64,000 nucleotides of DNA from Lawsonibacter celer. Lineage in GTDB: Bacteria > Bacillota > Clostridia > Oscillospirales > Oscillospiraceae. The stretch is from the NCBI RefSeq assembly GCF_014281125.1, contig NZ_JACOEA010000001.1, positions 682,001 to 746,000 of the forward strand, read 5' to 3'. The first letter of the stretch is position 1, and each line of letters opens with the position of its first letter. Below the pieces are notes generated by a model that did not search any database, had not been told where the DNA came from, and saw only the letters and a list, made by a program, of their open reading frames with translations. Both the position numbers and the translations under genes were made by a program. This document shows, in pieces, positions 54,144 through 62,718 of the stretch.

Positions 54144-55040
54144 TCAGTTATTCGATTCGTACTCACGGTCAAATTTTATCCAGAGAAGCCGCATTTTCTC
54201 GATGCGTTTGGTGACGGCACTGTGTGTTTTATAGCCCAGCTCCTCCGCAATTTCAGCTTGTGTATACTTTCGCTCTCTCAAGAGCAGTATGGTATCATCC
54301 ACATCGTCCAGCAGTTCACGGAATTTATCTATCTTGATTTTTTCGATTGGATCGAAGTCCAACGACACATTCCGCAGGGAATCATCGTCGAGGGAGAGCA
54401 TAGCGCCCATCTTGGTGTCGGAGTGCGTCCACTGATTAAAGAAGTTGATGGCGTCGGTATTGCTCACCCACAGGGAGTCTTCCTTGAAGTCTTCATGGGC
54501 ATGGGATTCATGGGTGATTTTACTGATCTCATCAAATTGCTGTCCCTGCATGACCGCAGATAGCAGTTCTTCATTCACCACAGTTGTGGTGCGGTCAAGA
54601 ATGCGCTGAAGCTCTTCGTCTGTAATATCCTCCGGCTCCTTGCCTTTTTCTTTGCAATAGCTTTCGATGGCATGCTCGATCAGAGGCCAGAAGAGTTCCA
54701 TGTACTGATCGACGGCATCAGCTGTCTGTTTTTCATCCTCCAGCAGCTTCATTGCTTCATCGGAGATGTACGTGGCATCCGCGTCCATCAGAAGATTGAT
54801 TGGATTCTTATCTGAGAAGTTGCGGATATACCGCTTGAAGCCGAAATCCCGCAGGTCGCTCTCCATATATTTTAGCACTCGCTTTTTTAGCGGATTTTCC
54901 TTGGGAGTCTTTTTCTGTTTCTTCTTACCTTTTTTCTTTTCTTCGTTTTCAAAGTCCCCGCGCAAATGGACGGTCTGCGTAATATCATGCCGGCGGAAAC
55001 CTTCTATTAGCTCTTTCTTCTGCTCCTCTGTGAATTTCAT
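54144..55040 (-). CDS. Sigma-70-region-4-like DNA-binding protein of the element
   Basis: 298 residues from the ATG at 55040 with GGAGGTG nine bases upstream. A Lys-rich coil (35-50) is followed by helical regions and a C-terminal HTH (RKYTQAEIAEELGYKTHSAVTKRIEKMRLLW) like sigma region 4 or a Trp-repressor-type helix. Similar proteins recur in Tn4451-like elements next to replication genes. Probably a regulator of the element; targets unknown. Confidence 0.65.
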   Translation of the reverse strand: MKFTEEQKKELIEGFRRHDITQTVHLRGDFENEEKKKGKKKQKKTPKENPLKKRVLKYMESDLRDFGFKRYIRNFSDKNPINLLMDADATYISDEAMKLLEDEKQTADAVDQYMELFWPLIEHAIESYCKEKGKEPEDITDEELQRILDRTTTVVNEELLSAVMQGQQFDEISKITHESHAHEDFKEDSLWVSNTDAINFFNQWTHSDTKMGAMLSLDDDSLRNVSLDFDPIEKIKIDKFRELLDDVDDTILLLRERKYTQAEIAEELGYKTHSAVTKRIEKMRLLWIKFDREYESNN

Positions 55041-55140
55041 ATACACTTACACCTCCTATGAACCAGCTTGACACGATAATTCTACTGCGGCAAGTGTACA
55101 ATAAAACTCCCTGTAATGCAAATATGGGAATATGGAAAAG

Positions 55141-55169
55141 GCCCCGGATATCACAATGATATCCGGGGC
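55141..55169. terminator. Bidirectional terminator
   Basis: GCCCCGGATATCA pairs with TGATATCCGGGGC around CAA. It follows the stop of the SLH surface-protein gene on the minus strand. Confidence 0.75.
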
Positions 55170-55204
55170 CGGTGCGTGTAGGGAAAGGTTGAATGCAGAA
55201 GGAA

Positions 55205-58192
55205 TCAGGGCATTACGCGGCCAATCAGTGCTTCATTGATATTGTTACCGGTGCAGTCGCCGCCGGCAGTGACCGTCACATTGTCAGCGGAACAGTTGCT
55301 GAGAGACACGTTATAGCCGCAGCCAATCAACTGACCAGCATCGCGGCCGGCGGTAACAGTGCAGTCGGTAGCGGAGCAGTCGGTCACACAAGCCTCATTG
55401 CCAACATAGCCGCCAACGATACCTGCCTTATCGCCGCAAGCATCATTATTGGCATGAGCGCAGACCACAACGGCGTTAGTTACATGGCAATTGGTAATTT
55501 TGTCGCTGTAGGTATAGCCCACGATAACAGCAACATTGTGGTTGCCCTTGATAGTAGCACCTTCAATTTTGACATTTTTAATCTGAGCACCTGCCTCAGA
55601 CCATCCGAACAGGCCAGAGGAATAATGCTCACCTGTCTGAGCAGAGGAATCTACGTTCAGATTGGAAATAGTGTAATTCTGTCCGTCGAACACGCCCCTG
55701 AACTCGGTAGCACCGGTCTGGCCGATGGGGGTCCATGTTGCGTTTGCAAGGTCGATATCGGAAACCAGCTTTACGGTCTTGCCAGAGAAGTTGTTACCCT
55801 CCTCGTTGACCTGCTTTGCGAAATTGAAAAGGCCCGCTGCGCTGCTGATTTCGTATGCGCCGGTCTCGGGATCAATTGCGAGACCTTCAGCAACAGGGAG
55901 TTTGCCGTCAATCTTAATCACATGTCCGGTGGAACCGTCCTTGATGCGGGTCCAGCCTGCATAATTCTCGTTAATGGTGGAATCACTGATGTTGATGGTG
56001 TACGTATTGCTGCCGGCGGGATCGATTTCAATAGCAGCGGTCCATACGGTGCCACCACTTGCATAGCCCTTTTCGGTGGCGGCAAAGGTACATCCTTTGA
56101 TGGTAATAACAGTGCTTTCCCATCCGTGAGCCAGAATAGCCTTGCTGTTTCCGTTGAAGATGCAGTTGTTGAAAGTCGCGCTCTTTGCACCCCAGGTCCA
56201 GAAATAACCGTTCTTGAAATCAAAGGTACAGTTGTTGAACACAAAATCGTTGGCATTATTCAAGCTATATGCACCAACGAAATTACAGTTATTGAAGGTG
56301 CCCTTCATGTAAGCGTAGCCTTTGTAGTTGCCGGTATTAGCGGTGGTGTCAATGGTAACACCGTTGAAAGTGATGTTGCCAACGCCGGAGCCAGCAGATC
56401 CAAAGCCGTAGTCACAGCCGTCCTCGCCCTCATTCATAACCTTCAGAATGGCCCCCTTGGAACCGCTGATAGTCAAGGTCTTGCCGCCGCAATCTTTAAC
56501 ATTATACTCACCGTCATTCAGCCAGATGTTGGTCTTGCCAGCTGCAACAGCCGTAGCCAGTTCGTCAGCATCAGAAACCACACAATCATGCTTTGCGGCA
56601 ACCTCTGTGTTCCAGATGACAGTTGCATGTTCCACCTTGCCGCATTCGCAGTAGTACATAACGGACTCATTGTTAGTATCCCATTCGCCTGCGTTGATGG
56701 TGTTACCGCTGCCGTTGATGACGAGGTCATTGCAGCCGTAGGTTTCACCTTCAAGCTGGATGCCATAGACGAAGTTCTTGCCATTAGCGCCGTTAACGAT
56801 GGTATTATTCTTGAAGTTGATAACTGCGTTTTCAAGTTCAGTTGCAGTACCGGCCTTTCCGGTCAACTGGATTGCGTAGCGGTAGGGGTCATTGAAGGTG
56901 CATCCTTCGACAGAAACGTTGCCGCAGGTGCGGATGGGACGCTGGCCGTTGCAGTTGAATACGCAATTCTTAACGTTGATAGTGGTACCGATGCCGGTAT
57001 CCCACCAGCCGCTGATTGCACTGGAGTCAGCAAGGCTCATGTCAAATGTTACATTTTCGCAAGTAACAGTCTGGTTGCCCCAGAGAGCAATAGCAGACTT
57101 GGAAGTCTGGGAAATGCCGGTGGAATCAACGATATCGCTGTCCACGAGGATGGTGAGATCCTTGATGGTGAGGGAGCCCTCAGTGCTGGAGAGGGTAGCA
57201 ATCTGGCCACTGACCTTCACATCAGATGCAGTGCCGGTTACACCGCGGAGGGTGATGTTGCTGCCGCCGGGGATTTCAATGTTTGCAACAGTTGCAGTTT
57301 CTTCAGTCTTAAGGACGACAATTTCTACGGGAGTAGCGTCAGTAACGGTTGCTATTGCCTCAGCCAGAGTTGCGTAATAGCTTGTGCCGATAACAGCCAC
57401 AGCGCCCTTATCATAAGTGCACTTGTCGCAAACAGTGTCATCGCCGTACTCGCAATCCTCGGTATTGGTAGCGCCGCAGGCGCAGGCTGCTACATGGGTG
57501 CCATCATTATTGGAGGTGTAGGAAACAGTATAGCTGTGGAAATGTACAGGGATGCTGGGGTAGTTGGGAACAACGGGCGTGCTGGGTTCGGGAGCTTCCT
57601 CACCGGGCATGACTTCCTCAACAAAACGATAAAGGATAGCAGCCAGCATAGCGCGGCTGGCATCGCCCTGAGGCTGCAGGGCGCCGTCGATGCCGTTGAT
57701 GATGCCAACAGCGCAGGCCCACTGCATAGCAGAGATGGCCCACTCGTTCACATCAAGTGCATCGGTGTAGGAGAGAATGTTGGTGTCCTCGCCTTCACTG
57801 ACGTCCATATCAATGTACTTGGCGTAGCGCCAGATCATAGTCACCAGCTGCTCGCGGGTGATGTTGTTCTCGGCCATGGTGCCGTCGGAGATCTCGTTCT
57901 CCATGGCCCACTGCTGTCCAGCCAGCCACCAGGGATCGCTGCCGGCGGTGTTCACGCCGTCCAGTCTGGCCAAAGTTGTCCAGACCATGGCACGGGTCAC
58001 AGTGCCGCTGGGATCGAAAGCATTGTCACCGACACCGTTCATCAGACCGTTGTCATAGACATACTTGACCTCATCGGCAAACCAGTCGTCTGCTTTCACA
58101 TCGGTGAAAACAGAATCTGCGGCCAGTGCTGCAGGGGCCATCGAGAGGACCATACAGACTGTCAGCAGAATTGCAAGAAGCTTTTTCTTCAT
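55205..58192 (-). CDS. SLH-anchored beta-helix surface protein
   Basis: 995 residues. Signal peptide 1-25; three S-layer-homology repeats at about 28-75, 86-125 and 139-191; a linker with a CxCGxTN zinc-knuckle-like segment (HVAACACGATNTEDC); then two right-handed beta-helix stretches rich in Asn/Gly/Cys repeats (about 285-640 and 590-830) and a GLUG-like tail. It is exported and cell-wall bound. Likely an adhesin or carbohydrate-binding/lyase-like protein; no catalytic residues can be assigned. Unusual as cargo of a mobilisable element. Confidence 0.82.
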   Translation of the reverse strand: MKKKLLAILLTVCMVLSMAPAALAADSVFTDVKADDWFADEVKYVYDNGLMNGVGDNAFDPSGTVTRAMVWTTLARLDGVNTAGSDPWWLAGQQWAMENEISDGTMAENNITREQLVTMIWRYAKYIDMDVSEGEDTNILSYTDALDVNEWAISAMQWACAVGIINGIDGALQPQGDASRAMLAAILYRFVEEVMPGEEAPEPSTPVVPNYPSIPVHFHSYTVSYTSNNDGTHVAACACGATNTEDCEYGDDTVCDKCTYDKGAVAVIGTSYYATLAEAIATVTDATPVEIVVLKTEETATVANIEIPGGSNITLRGVTGTASDVKVSGQIATLSSTEGSLTIKDLTILVDSDIVDSTGISQTSKSAIALWGNQTVTCENVTFDMSLADSSAISGWWDTGIGTTINVKNCVFNCNGQRPIRTCGNVSVEGCTFNDPYRYAIQLTGKAGTATELENAVINFKNNTIVNGANGKNFVYGIQLEGETYGCNDLVINGSGNTINAGEWDTNNESVMYYCECGKVEHATVIWNTEVAAKHDCVVSDADELATAVAAGKTNIWLNDGEYNVKDCGGKTLTISGSKGAILKVMNEGEDGCDYGFGSAGSGVGNITFNGVTIDTTANTGNYKGYAYMKGTFNNCNFVGAYSLNNANDFVFNNCTFDFKNGYFWTWGAKSATFNNCIFNGNSKAILAHGWESTVITIKGCTFAATEKGYASGGTVWTAAIEIDPAGSNTYTINISDSTINENYAGWTRIKDGSTGHVIKIDGKLPVAEGLAIDPETGAYEISSAAGLFNFAKQVNEEGNNFSGKTVKLVSDIDLANATWTPIGQTGATEFRGVFDGQNYTISNLNVDSSAQTGEHYSSGLFGWSEAGAQIKNVKIEGATIKGNHNVAVIVGYTYSDKITNCHVTNAVVVCAHANNDACGDKAGIVGGYVGNEACVTDCSATDCTVTAGRDAGQLIGCGYNVSLSNCSADNVTVTAGGDCTGNNINEALIGRVMP

Positions 58193-58243
58193 GCTGCTTA
58201 CCTCGCTTTTTAGATTTATTTAGTTTCGGCTTTTGCCGTATAA

Positions 58244-59374
58244 CTACTTGTTTTTCAGCCTTTCGGCCATGATATCCGCATAGCGGATTTGCTTGGATTC
58301 TTTTACTTTGCCGGAGCATACCGGACATCCGCATTTCTTGTCGCCGGTTCTGGAATAAATTACCGCCCGCCAGATATGGCCCTCAGCGCACTGCCACCAG
58401 ACTTTTTTGGCACTGCCCACTGTCACCATCTGAGGTGTCAGCGGTACGTTGAGCTCTGGGTGCCACTGTTGTGCAATTTTGGGCTCTATCGTTGCCAAAT
58501 CGTTAAACCCCGCTAAAACCTTTCGGTTTTTGCAGTACGGGCAATCTGACTCAGACTGTGAACGGTGGGCAATAGCCGTACGGTATTCATGTCCCTTCTC
58601 GCAGACCCACCAAACGTATCTGTTGCTGTATGGTGTAACATCCTGCGGGGTAAGAACTCCGTTTTTGCTTGGATGCCATTGTGCCGCAATATGCGGTTTC
58701 TGACTGGCGAGGTCGTTGACGCCGGGGATCACGACCTTACCGGCGCAAACAGGGCAACCGTTGCCAAGTGTGGTGCGAGACAAAATGGTTGCTTCCCATT
58801 CATGACCCTTTTCACACCGCCACCAAACCTTGCGGTGGTTGCCGTACACCACGTACTGCGGTTTCAATGTGCCGTTTTTTGTTGGGTGCCATTGGGCTGC
58901 AATCTCCGGATGTGTTGTGCCAAGGTCATTCACGCCATTTTGAACTTTCTTATTACTGCAAACAGGGCATTTTGAACCCCGCACACGGGAATTGACCTGC
59001 GCGATCCACTCATGCCCATTCTCGCATTGCCACCATACACGTTGACGGGTGCCTGGTGGAACATCATAGGGAGTCAAGCCGGCGTTTTTGCTTTGATGCC
59101 ACTCTTTCACCAGTTCCGGACATTCGTCAGCAAGAACTCTGGCTGATGGTGGCAGCAACCTGCCAGTACAATAAGGGCAACCGGAGCGCTGACCGGTACG
59201 GGTATATACGACAGCCTGCCAGCTATGCCCAAAGGCGCATTTCCACCATATTTTCTTGTGGCTTCCATGGGATACATCGCGCGGTGTGAGCTCACCATTC
59301 TTTTGCTTATCCCATTGGACAAGCAGCTCAAACTCATCTTTTTCAATGCAGAAGTCATATAGAGATTTCGCCAT
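58244..59374 (-). CDS. Five-repeat zinc-ribbon protein (pfam14311-like)
   Basis: 376 residues from the ATG at 59374 (AGAAGGT upstream). Five repeats of about 65 residues share WHPSKNG-LTPxDV, VWWxCxxGHxW and GCPxC, the treble-clef/zinc-ribbon unit also found fused to Vsr-type endonucleases. No nuclease motif is visible here. Such proteins are common in mobile elements and near defence genes, with unknown function; DNA or RNA binding is plausible. Confidence 0.78.
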   Translation of the reverse strand: MAKSLYDFCIEKDEFELLVQWDKQKNGELTPRDVSHGSHKKIWWKCAFGHSWQAVVYTRTGQRSGCPYCTGRLLPPSARVLADECPELVKEWHQSKNAGLTPYDVPPGTRQRVWWQCENGHEWIAQVNSRVRGSKCPVCSNKKVQNGVNDLGTTHPEIAAQWHPTKNGTLKPQYVVYGNHRKVWWRCEKGHEWEATILSRTTLGNGCPVCAGKVVIPGVNDLASQKPHIAAQWHPSKNGVLTPQDVTPYSNRYVWWVCEKGHEYRTAIAHRSQSESDCPYCKNRKVLAGFNDLATIEPKIAQQWHPELNVPLTPQMVTVGSAKKVWWQCAEGHIWRAVIYSRTGDKKCGCPVCSGKVKESKQIRYADIMAERLKNK

Positions 59375-59600
59375 GGCATCACGTACCTTCTGTATCTCTC
59401 CAGTTCGCGCACAGCCCGTTGAGCACAAAGGTACACCTTAATGCTCGCCTTTCTATTGCTTTTTCAATTGTGATTATGTATAATTATGGTTGCGAAATTG
59501 TCCAGACAAAGCGTATATCAAGGTCGTTTTGGTGAGAGTATGAAGGTGTACTTTCATTCAAACTCATCGCCACCGAAGGTGTACTTTTCTGCTCAAATTT

Positions 59601-60206
59601 TCAGACCTGAGCGCTGGCCCACTTGGTAAATGTGTGCTGTGCCACTCCGAGCATCCTGGCTGCACCTCTGCCGGAAACCTCACCGCGTTTCCATTGGTCA
59701 TACACGGGAGTGAATTCTTCCGGTATCTCCATTGGCACCCGTCCCATGTGAACGCCTCTGGCTTTTGCGGCTGCGATACCTTCGGCCTGCCGCTGGCGAA
59801 TGAATTCTCGTTCCGTCTGTGCCACATAGCTCAGAAGCTGAAGGACAATGTCTGCGATAAGTGTTCCCGTCAGATCACGCCCCTGCCTGGTATCCAACAG
59901 CGGCATATCCAGCACCACGATGGCAGCTTTTTTCTCTCTGGTGATGATGCGCCACTGCTCCAGAATTTCTTCATAGTTGCGACCCAACCGGTCGATGCTC
60001 TTGATGACAAGGGTGTCGCCCGGTTTTAGTTTTCTTATGAGCTTCTTATAGTTTGGGCGCTCAAAGTCCTTACCGGACTGCTTATCCATATAGAGTTCGC
60101 GGTCTGCGATACCGAATTCATGCATGGCCAACCGCTGGCGGTCTTCGTTCTGTTCTTTTGTGGATACTCGGATATATCCGTATAGCTTTCCTGTGTTTTC
60201 GTTCAT
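59601..60206 (-). CDS. Small serine resolvase/invertase
   Basis: 201 residues. Catalytic Ser15 in GYIRVSTKEQNEDRQ, ITREKK and the SIDRLGRNYEEIL region, with a C-terminal Hin-like HTH (GEVSGRGAARMLGVAQHTFTKW). Likely resolves multimers of the circular element or inverts a segment. GGAGGAAAC precedes the ATG. The 60207-60319 stretch upstream may hold its res site but no repeats are clear. Confidence 0.9.
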   Translation of the reverse strand: MNENTGKLYGYIRVSTKEQNEDRQRLAMHEFGIADRELYMDKQSGKDFERPNYKKLIRKLKPGDTLVIKSIDRLGRNYEEILEQWRIITREKKAAIVVLDMPLLDTRQGRDLTGTLIADIVLQLLSYVAQTEREFIRQRQAEGIAAAKARGVHMGRVPMEIPEEFTPVYDQWKRGEVSGRGAARMLGVAQHTFTKWASAQV

Positions 60207-60319
60207 AACAGTTTCCTCCTTTTTCTATGTACCTTAAGTTTAGAGGAAACCTTGATATACGACTAAGTTTTTGCGTTTGGACTCATTTCAATTCCAGCGA
60301 AGAATAGTTAAAGGGCGTC

Positions 60320-60598
60320 CTACTCGACCCAATCGGTCAAAGCAAAACGCCCTTTGTCATACATATTCAATTCTTGGCTCAGTTTCCACGCCAGACGGAA
60401 ACCGCAGATAAAGCTGTCGATAGACAGATCTTCGGCAATCTGGTCTTTGCAGTCAATGATTTGCAGCACCAGTCTTCTCTCCGGTTTGTCCAGCTTTTCA
60501 ATGAGTGCCTGGTGGCAACGCTCGATCTCGGCTTTGAGCTGTGCCGCAGATGGTCTTTCATAAAAGCTGTCGTATAATGCTTTCAGTAGTTTGTTCAT
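60320..60598 (-). CDS. DUF6809-like small protein
   Basis: 92 residues from the ATG at 60598 (CAGGAGGTG upstream). Helical; begins NKLLKALYDSFYERPSAAQL and has a conserved IAEDLSIDSFICGFRLAWKL core, seen in small proteins of gut Firmicute mobile elements. Function unknown. Confidence 0.7.
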   Translation of the reverse strand: MNKLLKALYDSFYERPSAAQLKAEIERCHQALIEKLDKPERRLVLQIIDCKDQIAEDLSIDSFICGFRLAWKLSQELNMYDKGRFALTDWVE

Positions 60599-60668
60599 GT
60601 TCCACACCTCCTGTAGCAACACAAGTTACCACAGAAGGTAGCGGAAAGCTATACCTAAAAGCAGAAAA

Positions 60669-60708
60669 AGACATCCACAAGCCATCGTATGATAGCTTGT
60701 GGATGTCT
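60669..60708 (-). terminator. Rho-independent terminator
   Basis: A 14-bp perfect stem (60669-60682 with 60695-60708) and TTTTT on the minus strand, 90 bases past the stop of the membrane-protein gene. Confidence 0.8.
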
Positions 60709-60795
60709 AATTACCCGTACCGATTGCCCATAGGTCACATCGTTTTCCTACGCGACCATGGATTTAGCGGAGATATATTGGCATTATTTCAAATA

Positions 60796-61629
60796 TCATA
60801 AACCCAAGTTCTCGACTTCTTCACGGTACTGCAAGATGTATTTTTTCTCTTGTTGCATCATTCGGTATAAGCATATGTAAGGAAAAAACAAGGGGTTCAC
60901 CGTAACATTTTCCTTGTCGAGATTCTTTTGAAAAAAGCTGTCTGCTTCTTTTTCCAACCAATCATGGATAAGGTTTGTCATTGGAACTCCTTTAACATCC
61001 TTATCACTTTGGGATGTGAGCGTTTTATTGGGCGCATCCAGAATGGCGGCACGAGAATCAAAGGCGAGCGAAAATTGAATATACCCTAAGAGGATCTCTG
61101 AAATCTTCGGATAATATTCAAAATCATGGGACTCTATGATGTGCATAAACTTTTCCCGCAATTCTTGTTCGACTCGCAAAAATGCTTCCACGGATGAACC
61201 GTGGAGTTTTTCATTTAGTCGCGCTGATGGGTAATACAAATCCCGCATGTCCCGTAATGTAAAATTCTCCGGCAACTTAACGTTTCCGGGGTCACGTTCT
61301 TCTATAGGGGTGACAACACAATAAAAGAGCTCCATGTACTGGTTGATGTAGAGCAAAATTATTTTATTGAATCGTCTGATTGTGTCCCGCTCTTTTTCTT
61401 GGGATTTTCGTTCTTGGATATGATTTCCGATTTCATCAATAAACCAAACCAAAATCATTGCGGAGAATACGCCAATAGAGAGGTCATATAGTATTTCTTT
61501 TACTAAAGGTATTTCGATATAGTTATTTCCTAAGTTTGCCCAATCAATTTGGCTTTTGAATATGATCGCACAAAGCAAACTGATGATTGTTATTGCAATT
61601 TTAAAAATGGTAAAACTTCGTTTTCTCAA
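60796..61629 (-). CDS. Two-TM protein of unknown function
   Basis: 277 residues with two N-terminal membrane helices (about 9-28 and 48-66), a charged coil (70-90) and a long cytoplasmic domain with no recognised motif. The only start in frame near the N-terminus is a TTG at 61627-61629 with no ribosome binding site, so the start is uncertain; a TATACT at about 61632-61637 would make a leaderless message possible. It follows the Fic toxin gene; function unknown. Confidence 0.65.
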   Translation of the reverse strand: MRKRSFTIFKIAITIISLLCAIIFKSQIDWANLGNNYIEIPLVKEILYDLSIGVFSAMILVWFIDEIGNHIQERKSQEKERDTIRRFNKIILLYINQYMELFYCVVTPIEERDPGNVKLPENFTLRDMRDLYYPSARLNEKLHGSSVEAFLRVEQELREKFMHIIESHDFEYYPKISEILLGYIQFSLAFDSRAAILDAPNKTLTSQSDKDVKGVPMTNLIHDWLEKEADSFFQKNLDKENVTVNPLFFPYICLYRMMQQEKKYILQYREEVENLGL

Positions 61630-61669
61630 GTATACACGTCCATTTCAAAAGCTATTTACAATATAACTG

Positions 61670-62257
61670 TTATTTGATGCTTTCATGAAATATCTGCTTC
61701 AGCATATCCGTCACACCCTGCGCAGACTGAATAGTGGCAATCATCAGCAGTTCCGTATCCATATCAGCGAAGCTGATATCATAACCGGCATTGCGGATGA
61801 GCTGCGTCAAGAAGGCACGCTGGGTTCTGCCGTTGCCCTCACGGAAAGGGTGAAGGGCATTTGTGATGCAATAGAAATCTACGATTTCCTCGACGAACTC
61901 GCCGTGGGACAGTCCTTTGAAATAATTGAGTTGCTTGAGCCGCTTAAAAATCAGCTCTGCCTGGTGCTCGATATTTTCGGCAGGCGCGAACTGGGTACCT
62001 TTCTTACTAATGTTCACAGTACGGACTTCACCGGCCCAGTCATACAGGTCAGAGAAAAGAAATCGGTGAATGGCTTTATAATGTTCGAAGTCAAAAGCCA
62101 TGGACTGTGGTGCGCTCAGCCACTCAGCGTATCGGGCAGAGGAGAGGACACTCTCAATCTCATTCAGCTTTTCTTCGTCCTGAATATCAAACTTGTTGAT
62201 GAGGATCGTGGTGCCTGGGTAGCAGTTGGCAGAGATAGGGTCGATGCTATATCCCAT
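61670..62257 (-). CDS. Fic-family AMPylating toxin
   Basis: 195 residues. The active-site motif HPFREGNGRTQR spans 136-147 with catalytic His136, and the flap region GTQFAPAENI lies near 87-96. Fic enzymes transfer AMP to target hydroxyls; VbhT-like enzymes modify topoisomerases. It follows the antitoxin gene by one base, with GGCGGTGTG upstream of the ATG, the vbhA-vbhT order. Length is that of a bare Fic core without a fused DNA-transfer domain. Confidence 0.92.
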   Translation of the reverse strand: MGYSIDPISANCYPGTTILINKFDIQDEEKLNEIESVLSSARYAEWLSAPQSMAFDFEHYKAIHRFLFSDLYDWAGEVRTVNISKKGTQFAPAENIEHQAELIFKRLKQLNYFKGLSHGEFVEEIVDFYCITNALHPFREGNGRTQRAFLTQLIRNAGYDISFADMDTELLMIATIQSAQGVTDMLKQIFHESIK

Positions 62258-62258
62258 A

Positions 62259-62429
62259 TCACACCGCCTTTGCAGGACGGGCCAGGATCTCCTTTACGAG
62301 GTCGGCCACGGACACTTCGCCGCTCATGAGCCGGACGCAGTCTTTTTCTGTCTGTTCCGTAACATCAAAGCCTTCCATGCGGGTAGATGCAAGGGCGCTG
62401 CGCAGCGCTTCATATTCACGTTCGCTCAT
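62259..62429 (-). CDS. VbhA-like Fic antitoxin
   Basis: 56 residues from the ATG at 62429 (GGGAGGTG upstream). The inhibitory helix motif [S/T]xxxE[G/N] is Ser15-Thr-Arg-Met-Glu19-Gly20 in LASTRMEGFD; the rest, CVRLMSGEVSVADLVKEI, is the VbhA-type C-terminus. It blocks ATP binding of the partner Fic protein and probably keeps the element addicted. Placed first in the operon. Confidence 0.88.
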   Translation of the reverse strand: MSEREYEALRSALASTRMEGFDVTEQTEKDCVRLMSGEVSVADLVKEILARPAKAV

Positions 62430-62451
62430 ACAGACACCTCCCAAAAACAAA

Positions 62452-62479
62452 AAGTCCGTCAGAACAACTGACGGACTTA
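62452..62479 (-). terminator. Terminator of the element tRNA-Thr
   Basis: AAGTCCGTCAG (62452-62462) pairs with 62469-62479 and is followed by TTTT on the minus strand, just past the tRNA CCA. Confidence 0.88.
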
Positions 62480-62480
62480 A

Positions 62481-62556
62481 TGGAGCTGGTAAGCGGACTT
62501 GAACCGCTGGCCTGCTGATTACGAATCAGCTGCTCTACCGACTGAGCTATACCAGC
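62481..62556 (-). tRNA. tRNA-Thr(CGT) carried by the element
   Basis: 76 bases with encoded CCA. Acceptor GCTGGTA pairs with TACCAGC, D arm GCTCAGTCGGTAGAGC, anticodon arm CTGAT-TCGTAAT-CAG type (anticodon CGT, reading ACG), T arm AGCGG-TTCAAGT-CCGCT. Complete and followed by a terminator. It restores a tRNA-Thr to the host whose own copy the element splits, and sits where the host promoter at 62719-62747 can read it. Confidence 0.95.
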
Positions 62557-62626
62557 ATATGAGAACCAGCTCTCCGTCAGGTTCTGTTTTTAGTTTACCA
62601 CATTTGCTGCCGTTTGAAAAGATAAT

Positions 62627-62646
62627 CCTTACGGACAATCAGCGAC
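62627..62646 (+). other. Right attachment site (element arm)
   Basis: Element arm CCTTACGGACAATCAGCG (62627-62644) then core AC (62645-62646), followed by host tRNA sequence. Joined to the left arm it gives a 38-base near-palindrome. Confidence 0.82.
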
Positions 62647-62691
62647 CTGCTGATTACGAATCAGCTGCTCTACCGACTGAGCTACACCAGC
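62646..62691 (-). pseudogene. 5' half of the host tRNA-Thr(CGT), split by the element
   Basis: Bases 1-46 of the host tRNA through the anticodon arm (GCTGGTGTAGCTCAGTCGGT at its start, anticodon CGT) then element sequence. It differs from the element's tRNA by one base in the acceptor (GCTGGTG instead of GCTGGTA), which pairs with the CACCAGC at the other end of the element. Confidence 0.88.
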
Positions 62692-62718
62692 ATTTCACTT
62701 ATATTCTGCCGGGGTAAG

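Larger units (their letters stand above)
47528..62646. mobile_element. 15.1-kb mobilisable element integrated in tRNA-Thr(CGT)
   Basis: The ends are set by the split tRNA halves and the shared core GACC at 47527-47530 and 62644-62647. The element carries a large serine recombinase, TnpW, relaxase, MobC, a probable oriT, an AAA replication-type ATPase, a sigma-like regulator, a resolvase, a Fic/antitoxin pair, surface and membrane cargo, and a complete tRNA-Thr. Lower GC than the host flanks. No conjugation apparatus is present, so transfer would need a helper. Confidence 0.88.

Noticed and set aside
55193..58213. 1006-codon open frame on the plus strand opposite the SLH beta-helix gene
   Set aside because: Antisense shadow of a repeat-rich gene; its translation shows no recognised domain, and the minus-strand product has a signal peptide, SLH repeats and a ribosome site.
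62513..62693. Tandem duplication of two tRNA-Thr genes
   Set aside because: The outer copy stops at base 46, exactly at the element core, and its missing 3' half with the complementary acceptor strand is found at the other end of the element.
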